64,000 nucleotides of DNA from Triplophysa rosa (Eukaryota; Chordata; Actinopteri; Cypriniformes; Nemacheilidae): the NCBI RefSeq assembly GCF_024868665.1, contig NC_079912.1, forward strand, positions 14,262,948-14,326,947, read 5' to 3'. The notes beneath the pieces were generated by a model. The model was not told the DNA's origin, ran no database searches, and was given only the letters and a program-made list of their open reading frames with translations. How positions within the stretch are numbered: position 1 is the first letter of the stretch; each line of letters starts with the position of its first letter. The translations under genes and the position numbers were made by a program. This document shows positions 47,664 to 60,270 of the stretch, piece after piece.

Positions 47664-48507
47664 GGGGACCATACGTACCTGAAACTAGAGGACCAGCCCT
47701 AGGAGAGAAATAGTTTAACAAACATATTAAATATTGTCTGATTGAAAAGGTTTTGAATGGCTAGATTTTGGGGATGGGGTTAAGAGACAGAAAATATAAT
47801 TAGCTCAAAATTTAAACGATAGATGTCAATAAAACATTCCCACATGGACAAACAAAGGGAATATAGTGGCTAAAAAATCCCATTTATTTCGTCTGTAGAG
47901 AAATAAATGAATTTGTAAAACGCTCAAGACAGGCCTTACACGAGCATTTAGATTATGATGTATGCCTCTGTACAAACCACAAGTCGGCACGAATGGCCAA
48001 ATTTGGTTTAAAGGCCAAATTCCCAGTGAAAAACAACAAATAGGTAAATGGTTCTATATTGCAGCCCTGTTTCTATTCTGATTATGACATTTTCAATTCT
48101 TCATGCATGTCATTCCATTAGAAATTCACCTTTCATTGCTTTTTCCGATTATCACATATTTTTAAGCCTCAGATATTCGTGATTCGCTAGATGGTTATGA
48201 TTAGATTAATGATATTTTGAAATTCCTATGGAGAAATAAACTTTTAGTGTGTGAAGGAGAGAGGGAGAGCAGGACGGTGTTCATTTTCAAAATACACTCA
48301 GAACTGAGGGAGATCCAATGCAATTTTTATGCATGTCAGATTCAATGCACGTTTTGTGTGCGATAGTATGCGTGCACGCACGTGCACATTTCACACAAAA
48401 GATAACACGCCCAGGCACGACAGAACCGGCAATAGCATTTCAGATCATTTATTTGAGCGTCTGAATCGAAATGGCATTGATCTGATAAGAAGCGCAGTTT
48501 TACTAAC
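47664..48507. other. No feature seen
   Basis: Sequence downstream (minus sense) of the candidate exon at 48508. No second exon could be recognised. Confidence 0.4.
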
Positions 48508-48647
48508 CTTCCGGCTGTCCTTTTCTCTCCGTAAATGGCACCGGCGTGTACGCGCGGTTTGTTCTGTATATCAGCATTCGTCTCTGTCTTTCTGATGACA
48601 GTGGAGTCTCTCATCTCTGTCCTGCTTATTGATTCTTCCCTTCCCAT
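48508..48647 (-). CDS. Candidate first coding exon, unidentified protein
   Basis: On the minus strand an ATG at 48645-48647 in strong context (gtcaacatggga) opens 46 codons starting MGREESISRTEMRDS and ending near YGEKRTAGR, followed by a plausible donor gttagt (GT at 48506-48507, phase 2). The peptide is charged and hydrophilic with no signal peptide or membrane segment. The family is unrecognised. The frame stays open beyond the donor, so read-through is an alternative to splicing. Confidence 0.22.
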
Positions 48648-49575
48648 GTTGACGTCGATGTGGTGAAATGACGATGTTCTGTGAAAGTTTCCGTGCTTGA
48701 TCTCATCTCCCTTTGTCTCATGTTTGGTTCTTTCTCTCTAATGAATATTTTCCAGTTGTAAAGTGCAACAGCCACCAAATAACTGGGTTTGTATCTGTTT
48801 ATGAGATTATTTGCACGGTCCGATTATGTATCTCGTCTCTTTGAACCAAAAACGAATCATTAAAGCTAAAGTGATTATAGTTTGATGGGAGACATCATTA
48901 GTTTTGAAATGTCGCTGCACGTTCGTAAGTGTGCTCGCTGGCCTGTGTTTATAAGCCGTGTTCATTCACTATCTTTCGTATAATGTGAAGACTTGAGTCT
49001 TAGACTGAGTCGGGACCAAAACAACCAAGTGAAAGTGCAAGTAGCATCTGATATTTCTTTACTTGGCAAGTGTCTTAAGGTTTTTTGACAAAGCAGTTTT
49101 GAGAGCCAATTGTGTTCGGTGTGCATCAGACAATCTGATGTTAAACACAATTGGGCTGTTGTCTGTTGTCAGGTGTGTCTTGTTTGGTCTATGAGATGCT
49201 AGCATACACAAGCTGGTGTTTATGTTGGTTTATGTAAATGTTTTTTGCACTAATATGAATACAGGCACTTCAGGCGCTGGCAGATTTTTATGTTAAACAC
49301 AGCAGTCTAGCAGTTGGGTTGAAACGTTTCATTGAACGACTACATGATTCCTGTCACTTGTTTGGGAACTCTATCGGTTATTTACACAGCCATTATTTCA
49401 GGTTTTCAAAGAACGTACCTAGGGTCCTATTTTTTCACAGTTCTGTAAATTCTTGCTGGGCTGGGCTTTGCCTTCAACATGAAATAAAAATCGACCAGTC
49501 TGTACAGTATTTACACACTTGTTTGGCTTTATGTGTAAAACTGCGTAGATTTACGTTTTGTTTACGTCCAAGTTT
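48648..49575. other. No feature seen
   Basis: Contains tgacgtcgatgtgg (CRE-like) just upstream of the candidate ATG. Otherwise unassigned. Confidence 0.35.
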
Positions 49576-49925
49576 ATTTTAGTTAACTAAAAAGAAAAGT
49601 TTGAAAACATTCCTGTTCATTGAAATCAAATCAAATATTGACCTAAAAATTATTGGAAAAACTTAACTCAAGGAAAAATTGAAATGTTGCCTCGAAAATA
49701 AACTGAAGCAAGTTTAAAGCAGTAAAATTATAATAATAAACAAAAACTAAAATAAAAATGTATTAATCTTATATGGCAACATTAAAAATAAACCAATAAA
49801 TTATAAAATGATTAAAGCATATACCACAATTGCTAAAACTTTAACTAAAATTAACACAAAAACTTAACATCTAAAAATAAAAGCTAATTTAAAATATTAA
49901 TAAAAATACAATCAAAATCTATAAT
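49576..49925 (+). repeat. A-rich interspersed repeat, family C, copy 3
   Basis: Aligns with 5041-5390 along most of its length: tattgacctaaaaattattg, aaaattataataataaacaa, aaaaactaaaataaaaatgt. Confidence 0.6.
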
Positions 49926-50396
49926 AACTCTTTACTAGTCATCAGATGCACACGCCTGGTCCATAGTTAAGTCTGGCTAGTGGCTAGTAAATATTTATAT
50001 CTTAATCAATTAATATTAATTTTTTTCATATTTTATTGTATAATAATTTCATTAAACAAACAATTTGGCGATGTTACTTTATAAGTTTAGCCAAGTAACG
50101 GTTCTTCTTCTAGTAACCCAAAATAATACTGGCTAGACACACTTTGAACTTGTTATCAGAAATAATCTACAGAGACTTTATTTGCGGATGTGTACTGGAA
50201 GTTTAGTTTGGGCCACAAAGCCTGCATGCGCAGTAATGTTTGTTTATGTTGTTGCTGTTGAAACACTGTATAAATTATGTAATGTTTATATATCAGGCCC
50301 TAGGTGTGAAGGTGCACTATACTGTTAGCAGGTCTATGAAGTTTGTATTCATAAACATCAAAAGGTAATAAAGTTAACCAAAAGCCAAATAGCTAT
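49926..50396. other. No feature seen
   Basis: AT-rich, no supported feature. Confidence 0.4.
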
Positions 50397-50689
50397 TTGA
50401 AGGAATAGTTCACATGAAATGCAATTCTGTCATGATTTATTCACCCTCATATTGTTCAAAACCTGTACGTCACTCTTTCTTCTGTGGAACACAAAAGAAG
50501 ATATTTGGAGAAATGTCACAGTGGTTTTGTGTTCATGCAATGGAAGTCAATGGGGGCTAATGTTGTTTGGTGACCTTCAAAATATCTTTTGCGTTCTACA
50601 GAAGAAAGAAAGTCAAACAGGTTTGGAATGACACGAGGGCGAGTACGTAATGAAAGAATTTTCATTTTTGGGTGAACTATCACTTTTAA
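50397..50689. mobile_element. Complete MITE, tagttcaccc family
   Basis: Left end gaaggaatagttcacatga then caattctgtcatgatttatt. Right end cattttcatttttgggtga-type sequence (ttttcatttttgggtgaac, tatcacttttaa). Internal inverted pair acaaaagaagatatttgg / ccttcaaaatatctttt. One of the most complete copies in the window. Confidence 0.8.
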
Positions 50690-51021
50690 GCATTGCTGTA
50701 GACAGTTGCAGGTAATGTCGCTTTCTACAGTTATAAATCAGCCGATGCTTAAAAACAGTAATGTAATACTGTTAATGTTCCAAAAGGTGGAAACAATAAT
50801 AATGATATCTTTCATAGATAAACGTTCACATTACTAAAGTAAAACAGCTTTTAAACGCTTTAAAGGATGGAATGGTACTTTTCTACTGTTCTTCACTGAA
50901 GTCTAGTTTGCCATGCATTTCACTAAGGTGTATGCCGTTTAGTAATAATTGGTATTTGTTTGAATTACTGTATTTTCATTGTTTTTACCCCTTCAGTTCA
51001 GTTGATGTTAGTTAAATATAA
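50690..51021. other. No feature seen
   Basis: No supported feature. Confidence 0.4.

Positions 51022-51118
<97 letters not shown>
51022..51118. repeat. Compound CT/AC microsatellite
   Basis: (ct)n of about 13 units joined directly to (ac)n of about 35 units. The low-complexity frames over it are artefacts. Confidence 0.95.
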
Positions 51119-51119
<1 letters not shown>

Positions 51120-51774
51120 GTGTACTCTCGCTCTCCTCTGAGGTTTCTGGAAGTTCATTATTCTCCACAGCATCCTTGTTCACGGTGTGTTTCAGCAGAT
51201 CTTCAACATCAACCATAGGTTACCGGTTCTGCCAGTATCTGATACAAGCAGTATCTTTCATCCCGGGATCAAACCAAGCACACTCATTACGAAAGAGATA
51301 AAGCTAATTACTGTCAATACTCTGAAGTATTTATGGAAATCAGACGCTGCAATTAGGCAGCGGTACACAAACGGACGGAATCAGAGACTTAGTTAGGAAA
51401 GTCAATCCACATTCAAACAATCTGTCAGAAAACCTATTTCAATCTCTGATTAGTGCCAAAGCGATGCTGGCACATGCGTGATTTATTTGCATCAATCCAT
51501 CCACAAGAACACACATAAATAATGTATGATGCTCTTGTCATTAGCAATAGGCACTTCTTTCAGAGAAAAAAGCTTTGTTTTCAGTGAGCTGAACGTAAAG
51601 CATGAAGTCAATGCCAATTTGTTTTTAATTCTTTTTATTTTCCGCTAGGTTAAAATCATCTGTGGTCTGATTGTTAAGAAAGTAAGAGCACGCTTCTTCT
51701 CAAGATCTTACGAACAATTGATTCAAATCCCATCCTACATTATATGTATCAATGATTTAAGAATAAGTGACAAC
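51119..51774. other. No feature seen
   Basis: No supported gene; short open frames only. Confidence 0.4.
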
Positions 51775-52010
51775 ACAATCTCATGGCAATTCATAACTAT
51801 TTCACGAAGTGCCTAGTTCGTGTGAAATCTTGTGCGTACGATTTCTAATGATCTGTTTTTCTGCCAGTGATGGTTAGGTTTTAGGGGCGGGATTAGGGGA
51901 GGGGCTTCATTATAACTTTTCTAAAAATGTATGTTTTTATATAATTCACTTCATATATGACTAAATATACTAAATATTAACCTCATACAACAGTTATTGT
52001 ATTGTATTTG
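51775..52010. repeat. Interspersed repeat, family I, copy 2
   Basis: caatctcatggcaattcata, gttcgtgtgaaatcttgtgc, gtacgatttctaatgatc and ggttaggttttaggggcggg follow a fish repeat family also seen, inverted and shorter, at 40440-40560. Confidence 0.5.
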
Positions 52011-52746
52011 AGTTATTTAAACGCTATAAATTTGCTTTTGGGCTATTTATGGTCAGAATAATAAGCAGCATTTTTCAGCAAACACCTCATAAATACAAAA
52101 CACACAGACGTTATATCAGACACACACAAAACGGACAGCTATGCGTGCTAAAGATGCCCCATAGGCCGATCACAAGGGACCAATCAGATTGTTTCCTGAC
52201 TGTGTAAGCAGGAAATGCACTGTTCCCACATTTTTTTCATCTCTTTCATGCCATCTGTCCAGTTTCTACTCAGCTGAAGTGCTAAGACCTGCATTGGACC
52301 AAATCCAAGCGCTCATTTTATGGATATTATTCACACACATGCACTTGTCGCCAATGGAGATTTTTTTTCATCCTGGACACCATTACATTTCTTTAATACT
52401 GCCGTCACCTTTAATGTTCTGAACGTCAGCGTATCTGAGCTTGTTTGCGCGTGTTCGTCCCTCAGAATTAATTTATGTGTTTTCATTTCTGCGTCCAGCG
52501 TATCGCTCGTTGATTTGATGAAGATTAAATTGAGTGTGTGCGATTATATTGAATGCCTTAAGCAAACTAATGTGTGAATTGATTTGCTGGGGAAAATTGT
52601 TCTCGCCGGCTGCTGGCAAAAGCTTCAGCCTTCATTTCCAGCTTGATTCTGAGAAGACAGGAAAGCTCTTACTGCAAGAGTATCGTGTTTTTGTACGACG
52701 TGTACCAGGTGTAATGACACTTTCAGATCTGTTCCCCTAAATCTAT
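52011..52746. other. No feature seen
   Basis: Overlapping plus-strand frames at 52189-52740 lack recognisable domains. Confidence 0.4.
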
Positions 52747-52946
<200 letters not shown>

Positions 52947-53570
52947 AGGTAAATTCCTCACCCCTTTTATCATTGTGCTGCATTAGAGCCTAAAGCACTG
53001 GCCCTTCTATTTGAGAGCAGAATAATTCAATCAGATTGGCTGAGATCTCATTTCAGCTGTTTGCAGGTCGCTAAGCACAGGCTTTGCCTCTGTCAGAATC
53101 CCACACAATGCCCCGGGACTGCTGATTGACAGCTCTCGGGTTCTTTCAGGTTGAGTTCATCATTACATTCCATTTTTGCCCGAAAGTTTTTCCGTCGCAC
53201 CTCTGTGATTTCCACATTACCCCGTTACCGCCTCTGTGTTTGTGCGAGTTCATCCATGACATCACGTATGTGAGAGCTGTGATGCTTTCGCGGGATACTC
53301 ATTGCTGAGAAGGTCCAAATGGGGCAACCTGGGGTTAAGTGACAAACACAGAGGCGGAGCAAGATGAGATTATTTCACAGACATTCATAAATCAAAGCAG
53401 AACAAAAAAAAAACACTGCAGTTGATATTTAGTTTTCTTGCTACAGTGTGTGCCACAAACATTTGATTACACAACATCAAGGTAATATAATGTAAAAAAA
53501 AAACGTAGTGTTTCTGAAATGTTTCGCGTAACGTGGTCAAAATGATCCCCGTTCACTTAAATCCTAAAAA
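52947..53570. other. No feature seen
   Basis: No supported gene; two short poly-A tracts only. Confidence 0.4.
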
Positions 53571-54190
53571 ATGACAAAAACAATTTCTGCATTATGCATG
53601 CCAGGGCAGTAGTTGGCGATGTCACTGTATAAAGCAACATGTAATATGCTGTCCGTCATAGTCTTCGTAGGTCCGATTTGGTGGCCCAGCCAAACCAAAC
53701 AGTTATTGAAGTGCACAGGACAGATTCGATGTGGTAGGTTGAACAGGTTGAACCCTGTGGTAGGTTGAACTTCCTCAATTGACGGAGAAAGTACAACCTC
53801 TGCTGGGCCTTTTAGTCTATATGGGACTCCCACTTCAGGTCCGGAGAGATAGTGGAAGTTTGTCAGAATGGTCTGTAGAGGTGCATTCATTTGTGTAGTG
53901 TGAGAAGAGCAGTGGGGAGAGAACACATCCTTGTGGAGCGCCGGTGCTGATTGTACATGTGCTAGATGTAAATTTTCCCAACCTCACTAGCTGTTGCCTG
54001 TCTGACAGGAAGTTATCCACTGACAGGTGGAGGTGGGTAAGCTTAGGCAGAAGGAGATCCGGATGATGGTGTTGAAGGCCGAACTGAAGTCTACTAACAG
54101 GATCCTTGCGTAGGTCCCTGGTCTGTCCAGGTGTTGATGTAATGCAGTCCCATATTTTGGTGAGTTATTAAAAATGTAACTGCTTGTGTA
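53571..54190 (-). pseudogene. LINE reverse transcriptase relic
   Basis: Minus-strand frames carry, in order, [13 protein letters not shown] (about 54050-54090), [17 protein letters not shown] and GAPQGCVLSPLLFS (about 53895-54020), conserved blocks of a fish CR1/L2/Rex1-type non-LTR reverse transcriptase. Further on, after a frameshift, come KAQQRLYFLRQLRKFNL-type residues and the tryptophan-containing ITVWFG-like block near 53690. The FADD catalytic box expected after SPLLFS is missing through a deletion, and 15 bp (tgtggtaggttgaac, 53730 and 53756) are duplicated. No endonuclease domain or intact ends. A dead, 5'-truncated copy. Confidence 0.8.
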
Positions 54191-54361
54191 AACTAGGCTC
54201 ATATTATCAAAATATTGATAAATTAACTCGCAGAAATGTTAGAGGTATCTTAAAATATTGTATCGCTGGCAGAGCAAACCAATACCGTACCGTGATGAAC
54301 CGTCCGATTTACATTTACATTTCCCACTTTAATGGAGATCCACAGAGGTGATAGTATAGGA

Positions 54362-55072
54362 CAGGGGTCGGCAAACCGTGGCTCTCGAGCCGCATGTGGC
54401 TCTTCTGGCCCCCAGCTGTGGCTCATTGTAGTCTTTTACCCTGGCTGGGTAAATGTATTAGCTTTTTCAGATATTTCATTTGAATAGACGAAATAAGTGC
54501 ATGCAATGTACATATGAGCGCGACCGGAGATCACAGAAAAACACATACAGAGAGTAGCGGTTTTATTTCTGCTTTGACAGATGTGAGACAGCGCCGAAAT
54601 GGAATGGTGAGAAAACATTCTGCTTGGTACGTTTTTCATCTTTAAACCAAACTTTAGGTCTTTAGCCGGCATAGATTAAATCCTGTCTGGCTAACGAGCT
54701 TCTCATCATGTTTACGCATGATGTCCGTATGCGGAGAGTAGGCGGTCTCTTGTGACTGTTCATCAAATGCCACAAAAACAAAACAAAACTAAAGCAGATT
54801 GTGCAACACCGCGACGCTACTCTCCTATTGCCAGGCAACATTCCCACTTCTTGCCAGGGACAAAAATGTATAAATTGCTAACATCTAAATACAATAAAAA
54901 TCGCACTATATTGACACCTAGTGGTGCAACTGGGAAACTACTACATTACATGCATAACAACCTGTGTTATAGTAATTTAAAGGGTACATATATTTTGCAG
55001 CTCCAGACACATTTTATATGGTGGGAGAGGGCCCAAAATGGCTCTTTTGGTTGCAAAGATGTCAGACCCCTG
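54362..55072. mobile_element. 711-bp hAT-type element with perfect 8-bp duplication
   Basis: Left end caggggtcggcaaaccgtgg and right end gatgtcagacccctg are inverted. The left subterminal sequence ctcgagccgcatgtggctct is echoed by aaaatggctcttttggttgc on the right. Exact gtatagga flanks at 54354-54361 and 55073-55080. This is the cagggg-tcggcaa type of hAT element spread across vertebrates. A 108-codon plus frame at 54752-55078 is not a transposase. Confidence 0.85.
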
Positions 55073-55080
55073 GTATAGGA

Positions 55081-55900
55081 TGATGTACTAGTGTCCCCTG
55101 TAGTGGTTGATGTGAAATATTGCCAACAAACCTCATGCATAAGAAATGCACTGTATAATGACCATGACTGTATGTGTGAAAGAGTTAGAAGCAAATATTG
55201 TAAAAATACGTCCCCCAGAGATCACATTTGGCTACTCCTGTAAGCAATATGAGCAGGCCCTGTTTGCTGCTAGAGGTTATAACCTGAAAGCACAACTCAT
55301 GTATTATTGGAACAGTGTACGTACTAAAGGCAAAGGCAGCACAAATAACAGCAGGTCTGAAGTGCTCCGAGATGGATGGAATTAAAAATTGAGGGAAATC
55401 TGCCTCCCAGAGAGTGCAACGCACACTTTGGTCCATTTGAATGCTTCTGAATAGCACAAACAGCTCGTGACTGGCACGTATCTCGACGTGCGTTTACTGA
55501 TGTCTGAGTCTTCTCAGAAATAAACATCCTGTGTTGGGTTTTGATCTCAGGATCGCTCTCTCTCCCCAGCTGAGAGCGCCTTTTCTGTCCTTTAGTATAT
55601 GCTTCATGTTTTTGAGAGCACAAATCCAGACAATTCACATGGTTTGAGGTTTGTAATATTCACATTTGTACACGTACATGAGTCACAGTAGGAGCCTGGT
55701 TTATTTTAGGGGTTAATGCACAGCACGTTCTTCACAAATCCCCTGCTCAGTCTCACATTTTTTGCAGATCATTTGATCAGAAACGCTTACAAAACTGAAA
55801 CAAAACTGAAACAATTACACTTGTGTTAATGGTAAAGAGTTATCACTTACTTAAATTTACTGTATACATTTGTTTTTGCTATCAGAAATGTTATACTTAA
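55081..55900. other. No feature seen
   Basis: Overlapping frames at 55146-55638 have no recognisable domains. Confidence 0.4.
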
Positions 55901-55951
55901 TAAGAGTGTAACGATACGCTCAGCTCACGATTCAATAGGATACACGATACT

Positions 55952-56403
55952 GGGTAACACTTTACAGTATGGACCCATTATGAAGCATTTATAACTGTGT
56001 TCATTAATGATTAATAAGTAACTTACAAATGCATTATAAAGAAGTTATAACAGCATGAATAAAAAGGGGATTCTAATGAAATACCTGCCAAATAGTGAGC
56101 AGGTATAAGATAAACAACATAACACCCCACCGTGTCCAGTCTGACAGCCTATATTGCAAACAACATCAAGATAATAATGAATCTGCTTTCGAGTCAAATA
56201 AATAATGAATAAATACATTTATTAAGCATTTATAACATGTGAGTTAAAAATGGCTCACTATTTGACAGGTATTTCGTTAGAATCCCTCTTTTTATTCATG
56301 CTGTTATAACTGCTTCATAATGCATTTGTAAATGACTTATTTATCATTAATGTACACATTTATAAATGCTTAATAAAGGGTACCTTAATGTAAAGTGTTA
56401 CCC
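55952..56403. mobile_element. MITE with gggtaacactttaca ends, nested
   Basis: A perfect 15-bp terminal inverted repeat, gggtaacactttaca / tgtaaagtgttaccc, flanked by gatact on both sides. Longer internal pairs such as gaagcatttataactgtgtt and aacatgtgagttaaaaatgg lie in opposite sense. No ORF. Confidence 0.85.
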
Positions 56404-56662
56404 GATACTGGGTTTATGATTACGATTGCATCACGATATTTGTAAAAACAAAAATATGGAACTGAAACTCAAATACAGATTTCATAACGTTAACAATTTT
56501 AGTAACATTTGTTTTGTTAAAGAATTGACAATATTCAATGTTTAATTCAACCATGTAAACTAATAAAAACTGAGTAGATCTGTAAATAAAACTGAATTGT
56601 AACAAAATATAAACAATACATTTCATTAAAAAGAATATTGCCATAGCTCTACAACATTCTTA

Positions 56663-56795
56663 ATGTTTTTGTATTGCCTTCATGAAGCATTTATAAATGT
56701 GTTCATTAATGATTAATAAGTAATTTAAAATGCATTATAAAGCAGTTATAACTGCATGAATAAAAAGGGGGATTATAACGAAATACCTGCCAAAT
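56663..56795 (+). repeat. Partial second copy of the gggtaacac MITE
   Basis: catgaagcatttataaatgt, gttcattaatgattaataag, aatgcattataaagcagtta and aataccctgccaaatag-like sequence reproduce 55977-56105 without the terminal gggtaacac. It sits within the right arm of the outer MITE. Confidence 0.6.
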
Positions 56796-56862
56796 AGTTA
56801 TCAAGTATAATATCAAAGATATATCAAAGTATGTGATACTTTGATATATTGTTACACCCCTG

Positions 56863-59380
56863 AAACTTATAATAATAAAAACGGCCTTTTTATTATTATT
56901 GGCAATGCATTTAACGGCATTAAATATTATATTGTAGTATTTATTTTTTATAATATAATTATATGATTATATTATATGATTATAAGTTATCAGCAATTGC
57001 GTATTTTCAACATACTATACAATCATATTAATAAATTCAACAATGCAAAAAGTCTTTTTTTAACAGGCATTACAAACAAGGGCTCGGAGGTGGACAGGCC
57101 TCTGATCGTGGCATTGTGCTCGAGTCTGAATTTCTGTGTGGTCACGTCTCTCTCTATCCCGTCTGTTTGTCCGCAGAAGGCGATTCAGATAAGGATCGGT
57201 CTGAGCGTTGATAAGCTGAATGCACGCCGCACAAGAAACACTTCCAGCCGGGAAATGAATGGCGGCTCCAAAAGAGACTGTGTTTTTTCAAGCTGTATTT
57301 GTTGACGGAAATGCCGAGATTCGTGAGCGGCTTCTGTTTCGTCTGTCAGTCACCAGTGACCGTGAAGATGATTTCTCAAGCTGGCCAATTTACAGGTTCA
57401 GCTGATACAGAAAAAGAGACCGCAATTAAAACCAAGCAGGTTTTTACATGCACGCAAGCATTATAGGCGTTACTGATGCAAAGAGGGGTTAATTATGATA
57501 CTCATTTTTGAACACATCGAAGGCAGCATTGTGCGCATCATTCGTGGAGAAAGCAATCCCACAATGCACTGTGGCAAGCTCAGTGATACAGCGCCATAAA
57601 CGAGATGCTTCATGACGTACAATTATAAATGATTAACGATTATAAACATACATATTGAATTAAACCTAAAATGTATTGACAGTTTCAGGATGCTTCCTTA
57701 GAAGGCAGCTGACTATATACTGTAGGTAGCTCACTAGCTTTTAAAACAAAACCTGCCTTGCTTTGTTTCCTATATTATCTCCCGGGCAAGAGTGCAAGCC
57801 CTTCAATGCCAACGGCTTTTTATCTTCTGGCACTTATTTCTCTTTCCCCCCTGCGCTGTCCTCCTTATTTCTTTTTGTTTTTCCATGAGGCTCAGCAGCT
57901 GCCGGTGCAGATGGGCCGACTGGAGCACACCTCATTGTAATAACACTATCTATTTCCACATAAACAGCCTAACAAATGTCAGCAGCTTGGCTAACCATGT
58001 GAGCGCAGCAACCTTTCCAGTGGTCGGATGTGATGGTGTGTGTGTTTGTGTGTGTGCGCGCGTTTGTGGGGGTGGTATGGGAGATTGACAGTCTAACAGA
58101 TGTTCCTCATTGGCTCTCTGACCGACGGAGATGCGGGGGAGGAAGTGATGGGAGAGAGACACGCGGGTCACGGACGTGAGGATGGTTGGGTGCGTTTGCC
58201 ATGTGGTTCTGTCCCCCTCGAGCATGCGTTATGGTTTATTGCACATATGTCTCCATTTGATAGTCATATGTTTCGCCCACTGCATTTACATGCACAGATT
58301 TCTATCCATCCGAATCATTTCCACTCGATGAATCTACGGTAACCAGAACGCTGCAATCTGACCCAATTACTGCTTTAAAAAAAACAGGACATTTTAAACA
58401 GCAATAAAACAATGCAATTCTTAAAATTAAGCTTGATGCCTACCGGTCCTCCAATAGCTTAACTAGACATATCTGGAAGACATGTGGCAAAAATCAGTAT
58501 AGGTATATATTTAAATCATGTTTTTAATAGTACCTCTAAATGTGGATTTACCATTTTTTCTTTGCATGGAGAATTCTGGGTAAATTCTTTCATTTTGCAG
58601 ACTAACCTTATACAGTAAGTGACCTCTTAATTCACATTTAACTCTGTTTACCTTGAAATTTGGTCCAGAAACACTTTTGTATTGAAAAAAAGCAATGCTT
58701 ATTCTAGTATCTCCCTCTCATTCCTGTCTCTTTCTAATTTAAGCCTATTCAGTTTAATCTCTCTCGTGTCAGGAGTCCATTCTGCTTTCCTGCTGTTGAC
58801 ATGGCAGATGTGATGCAGCAGGACCCAGTGAATTGTGGGAAAGGTGACCTCTGGCAAATGTCTTTTGTGAACCCACCTTCCTCTGAATCAAAAACACCTA
58901 GTGCCACAGGAAAAAACAGAGCTCTGTATTGTGTTTGTGTAGATATTCAGAAGAAATGCTAAGAAAGACGTACATGCTATTAATATTCGGACATAAAACA
59001 TTACCAGTGATTATTATTATGGGTAGTTGATAAATTAACCGTACATGTGTCCTATGGTGTGACATAGCAAAAATTATGCTTTTATATACTATAAATATGA
59101 ATTTTAATAATATCAATTATTAACAGTTTGATTTCTAAATTGAACATATTAATGTGTGTGGATCGCATTTTACCTCCAGTTTTAAAGAATAACATAAGAA
59201 ATTATATTTTCTCTCAAGAAAACAGCCTATTTTTTGGCCCATTAAGATTTTTATATTGACATTATTTTCAGTAATGAGTTTTACTATTAGAATTTAACAG
59301 AACAAATGTTTACTTATCATGGAATAATGACACAATGCCTAAAAACCTTAATGGTCCTAAAATGGGCTTTGATTTCTTCA

Positions 59381-59386
<6 letters not shown>
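56863..59386. other. Long unassigned stretch
   Basis: No repeat ends recognised over 2.5 kb. A plus-strand splice-acceptor-like site (tatcccgtctgtttgtccgc then ag, at about 57177) precedes a 42-codon open stretch to a stop at 57303, too weak to call. A short GT/GC tract is at 58038-58062. Confidence 0.4.

Positions 59387-59417
<31 letters not shown>
59387..59417. repeat. AT microsatellite
   Basis: Uninterrupted (at)n, about 15 units. Confidence 0.9.
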
Positions 59418-59419
<2 letters not shown>

Positions 59420-59469
59420 CGCTCATTTTTGTAGGTAAATGTAGTCTTAAGGCTAAAATAAAAGACTTT

Positions 59470-59649
59470 TGCTCAGATTTTGCCCAGATTTTCAGTCTGA
59501 ACTTGTTGCAGAAAGTCTGTGCCAGTCTGCAGATTTGATCAGTTAGTGTGTTTCTATCTGAACCTTTCAAAAAGTCTGCAAGTTTATGAAGTCTAGTTTA
59601 AAAAAAATCTGTTCAGATTTTAAAAGTCTTGTAGTGTATTCCAGCCATT
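59470..59649 (-). mobile_element. MITE, ggctggaatacact family, copy 2
   Basis: In reverse complement this matches 22174-22352: gtgtattccagcc end, tttgatcagttagtgtgttt, aaaaagtctgcaagtttatg, gcagaaagtctgtgcca. It abuts the gtctcagcctc repeat starting at 59650. Confidence 0.7.
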
Positions 59650-60270
59650 AGTCTCAGCCTCAGAAGTCATGCCCACGGACCGTTGGCTAAACGTCTGATT
59701 CGTAAGGCACACTTTTCTGGAAACACTTCAGCACGTTCGAAGTCGTCATCTGATTGATTGAATTTTACAGGATTTCCGGGAGACGTGCGTGTCGAGTTCT
59801 TTAACAGTTCGCCTGGAAACAATACGAAGCCGTCTGACCTAAGAAGTAAGCTGTCGTGTTGACAACGCAAGAATTCATCTCGATCGACTAAATGCTATAT
59901 TCTTAAAAGTATGCAAGGTTCACGGCATAAACGTGTAATCATTATGTTGGTGTTAACTTTTGACACGTTCGTGAATGTACACCAATCTGTTACTGCCGGG
60001 ACATTTCCATGCCTTTAAACAGGACGTGGCAGAAAACAAAACATGATTGGTTGCTTTACCTGTCAGTCATATAGCCTCTTGGGCGGGCCTTGGCCAAAGA
60101 AAGCGGCCAAAGCTCCCATACCTTTAGTATGAGACTAATATAGTCTCAGCCTGTGGTGACGCCCTTCAATAACCGTCTGATGCATACTGCACTAAAACCT
60201 CTCAGACTGTGAAAACAAAACAAACTGTGATCGGTTGCTTTACGTGTCAGTCATTCGACTCTTCATGACC
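59650..60270. repeat. Direct-repeat pair of a cyprinid interspersed element
   Basis: gtctcagcctcagaagtcat … gttggctaaacgtctgattc at 59650 is echoed by gtctcagcctgtggtgacgc … ataaccgtctgatgcatact at 60141. Similarly aaacaaaacatgattggttg (60034) is echoed by aaacaaactgtgatcggttg (60217), each with gctttac-tgtcagtca after it. Class unknown. Confidence 0.5.

Larger units (their letters stand above)
55901..56862. mobile_element. hAT-type MITE of the gtgtaacgatacg family, split
   Basis: Left arm taagagtgtaacgatacg and right end tatattgttacacccctg are inverted and related to the element at 42145. Possible degenerate duplication tatactta / gaaactta. A 452-bp element (55952-56403) interrupts the left side, and a second partial copy of that element's sequence is at 56663-56795. 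Confidence 0.65.

Noticed and set aside
57144..57305. Terminal exon after a good splice-acceptor-like tract
   Set aside because: Only 42 codons, no recognisable domain, and no matching upstream exon.
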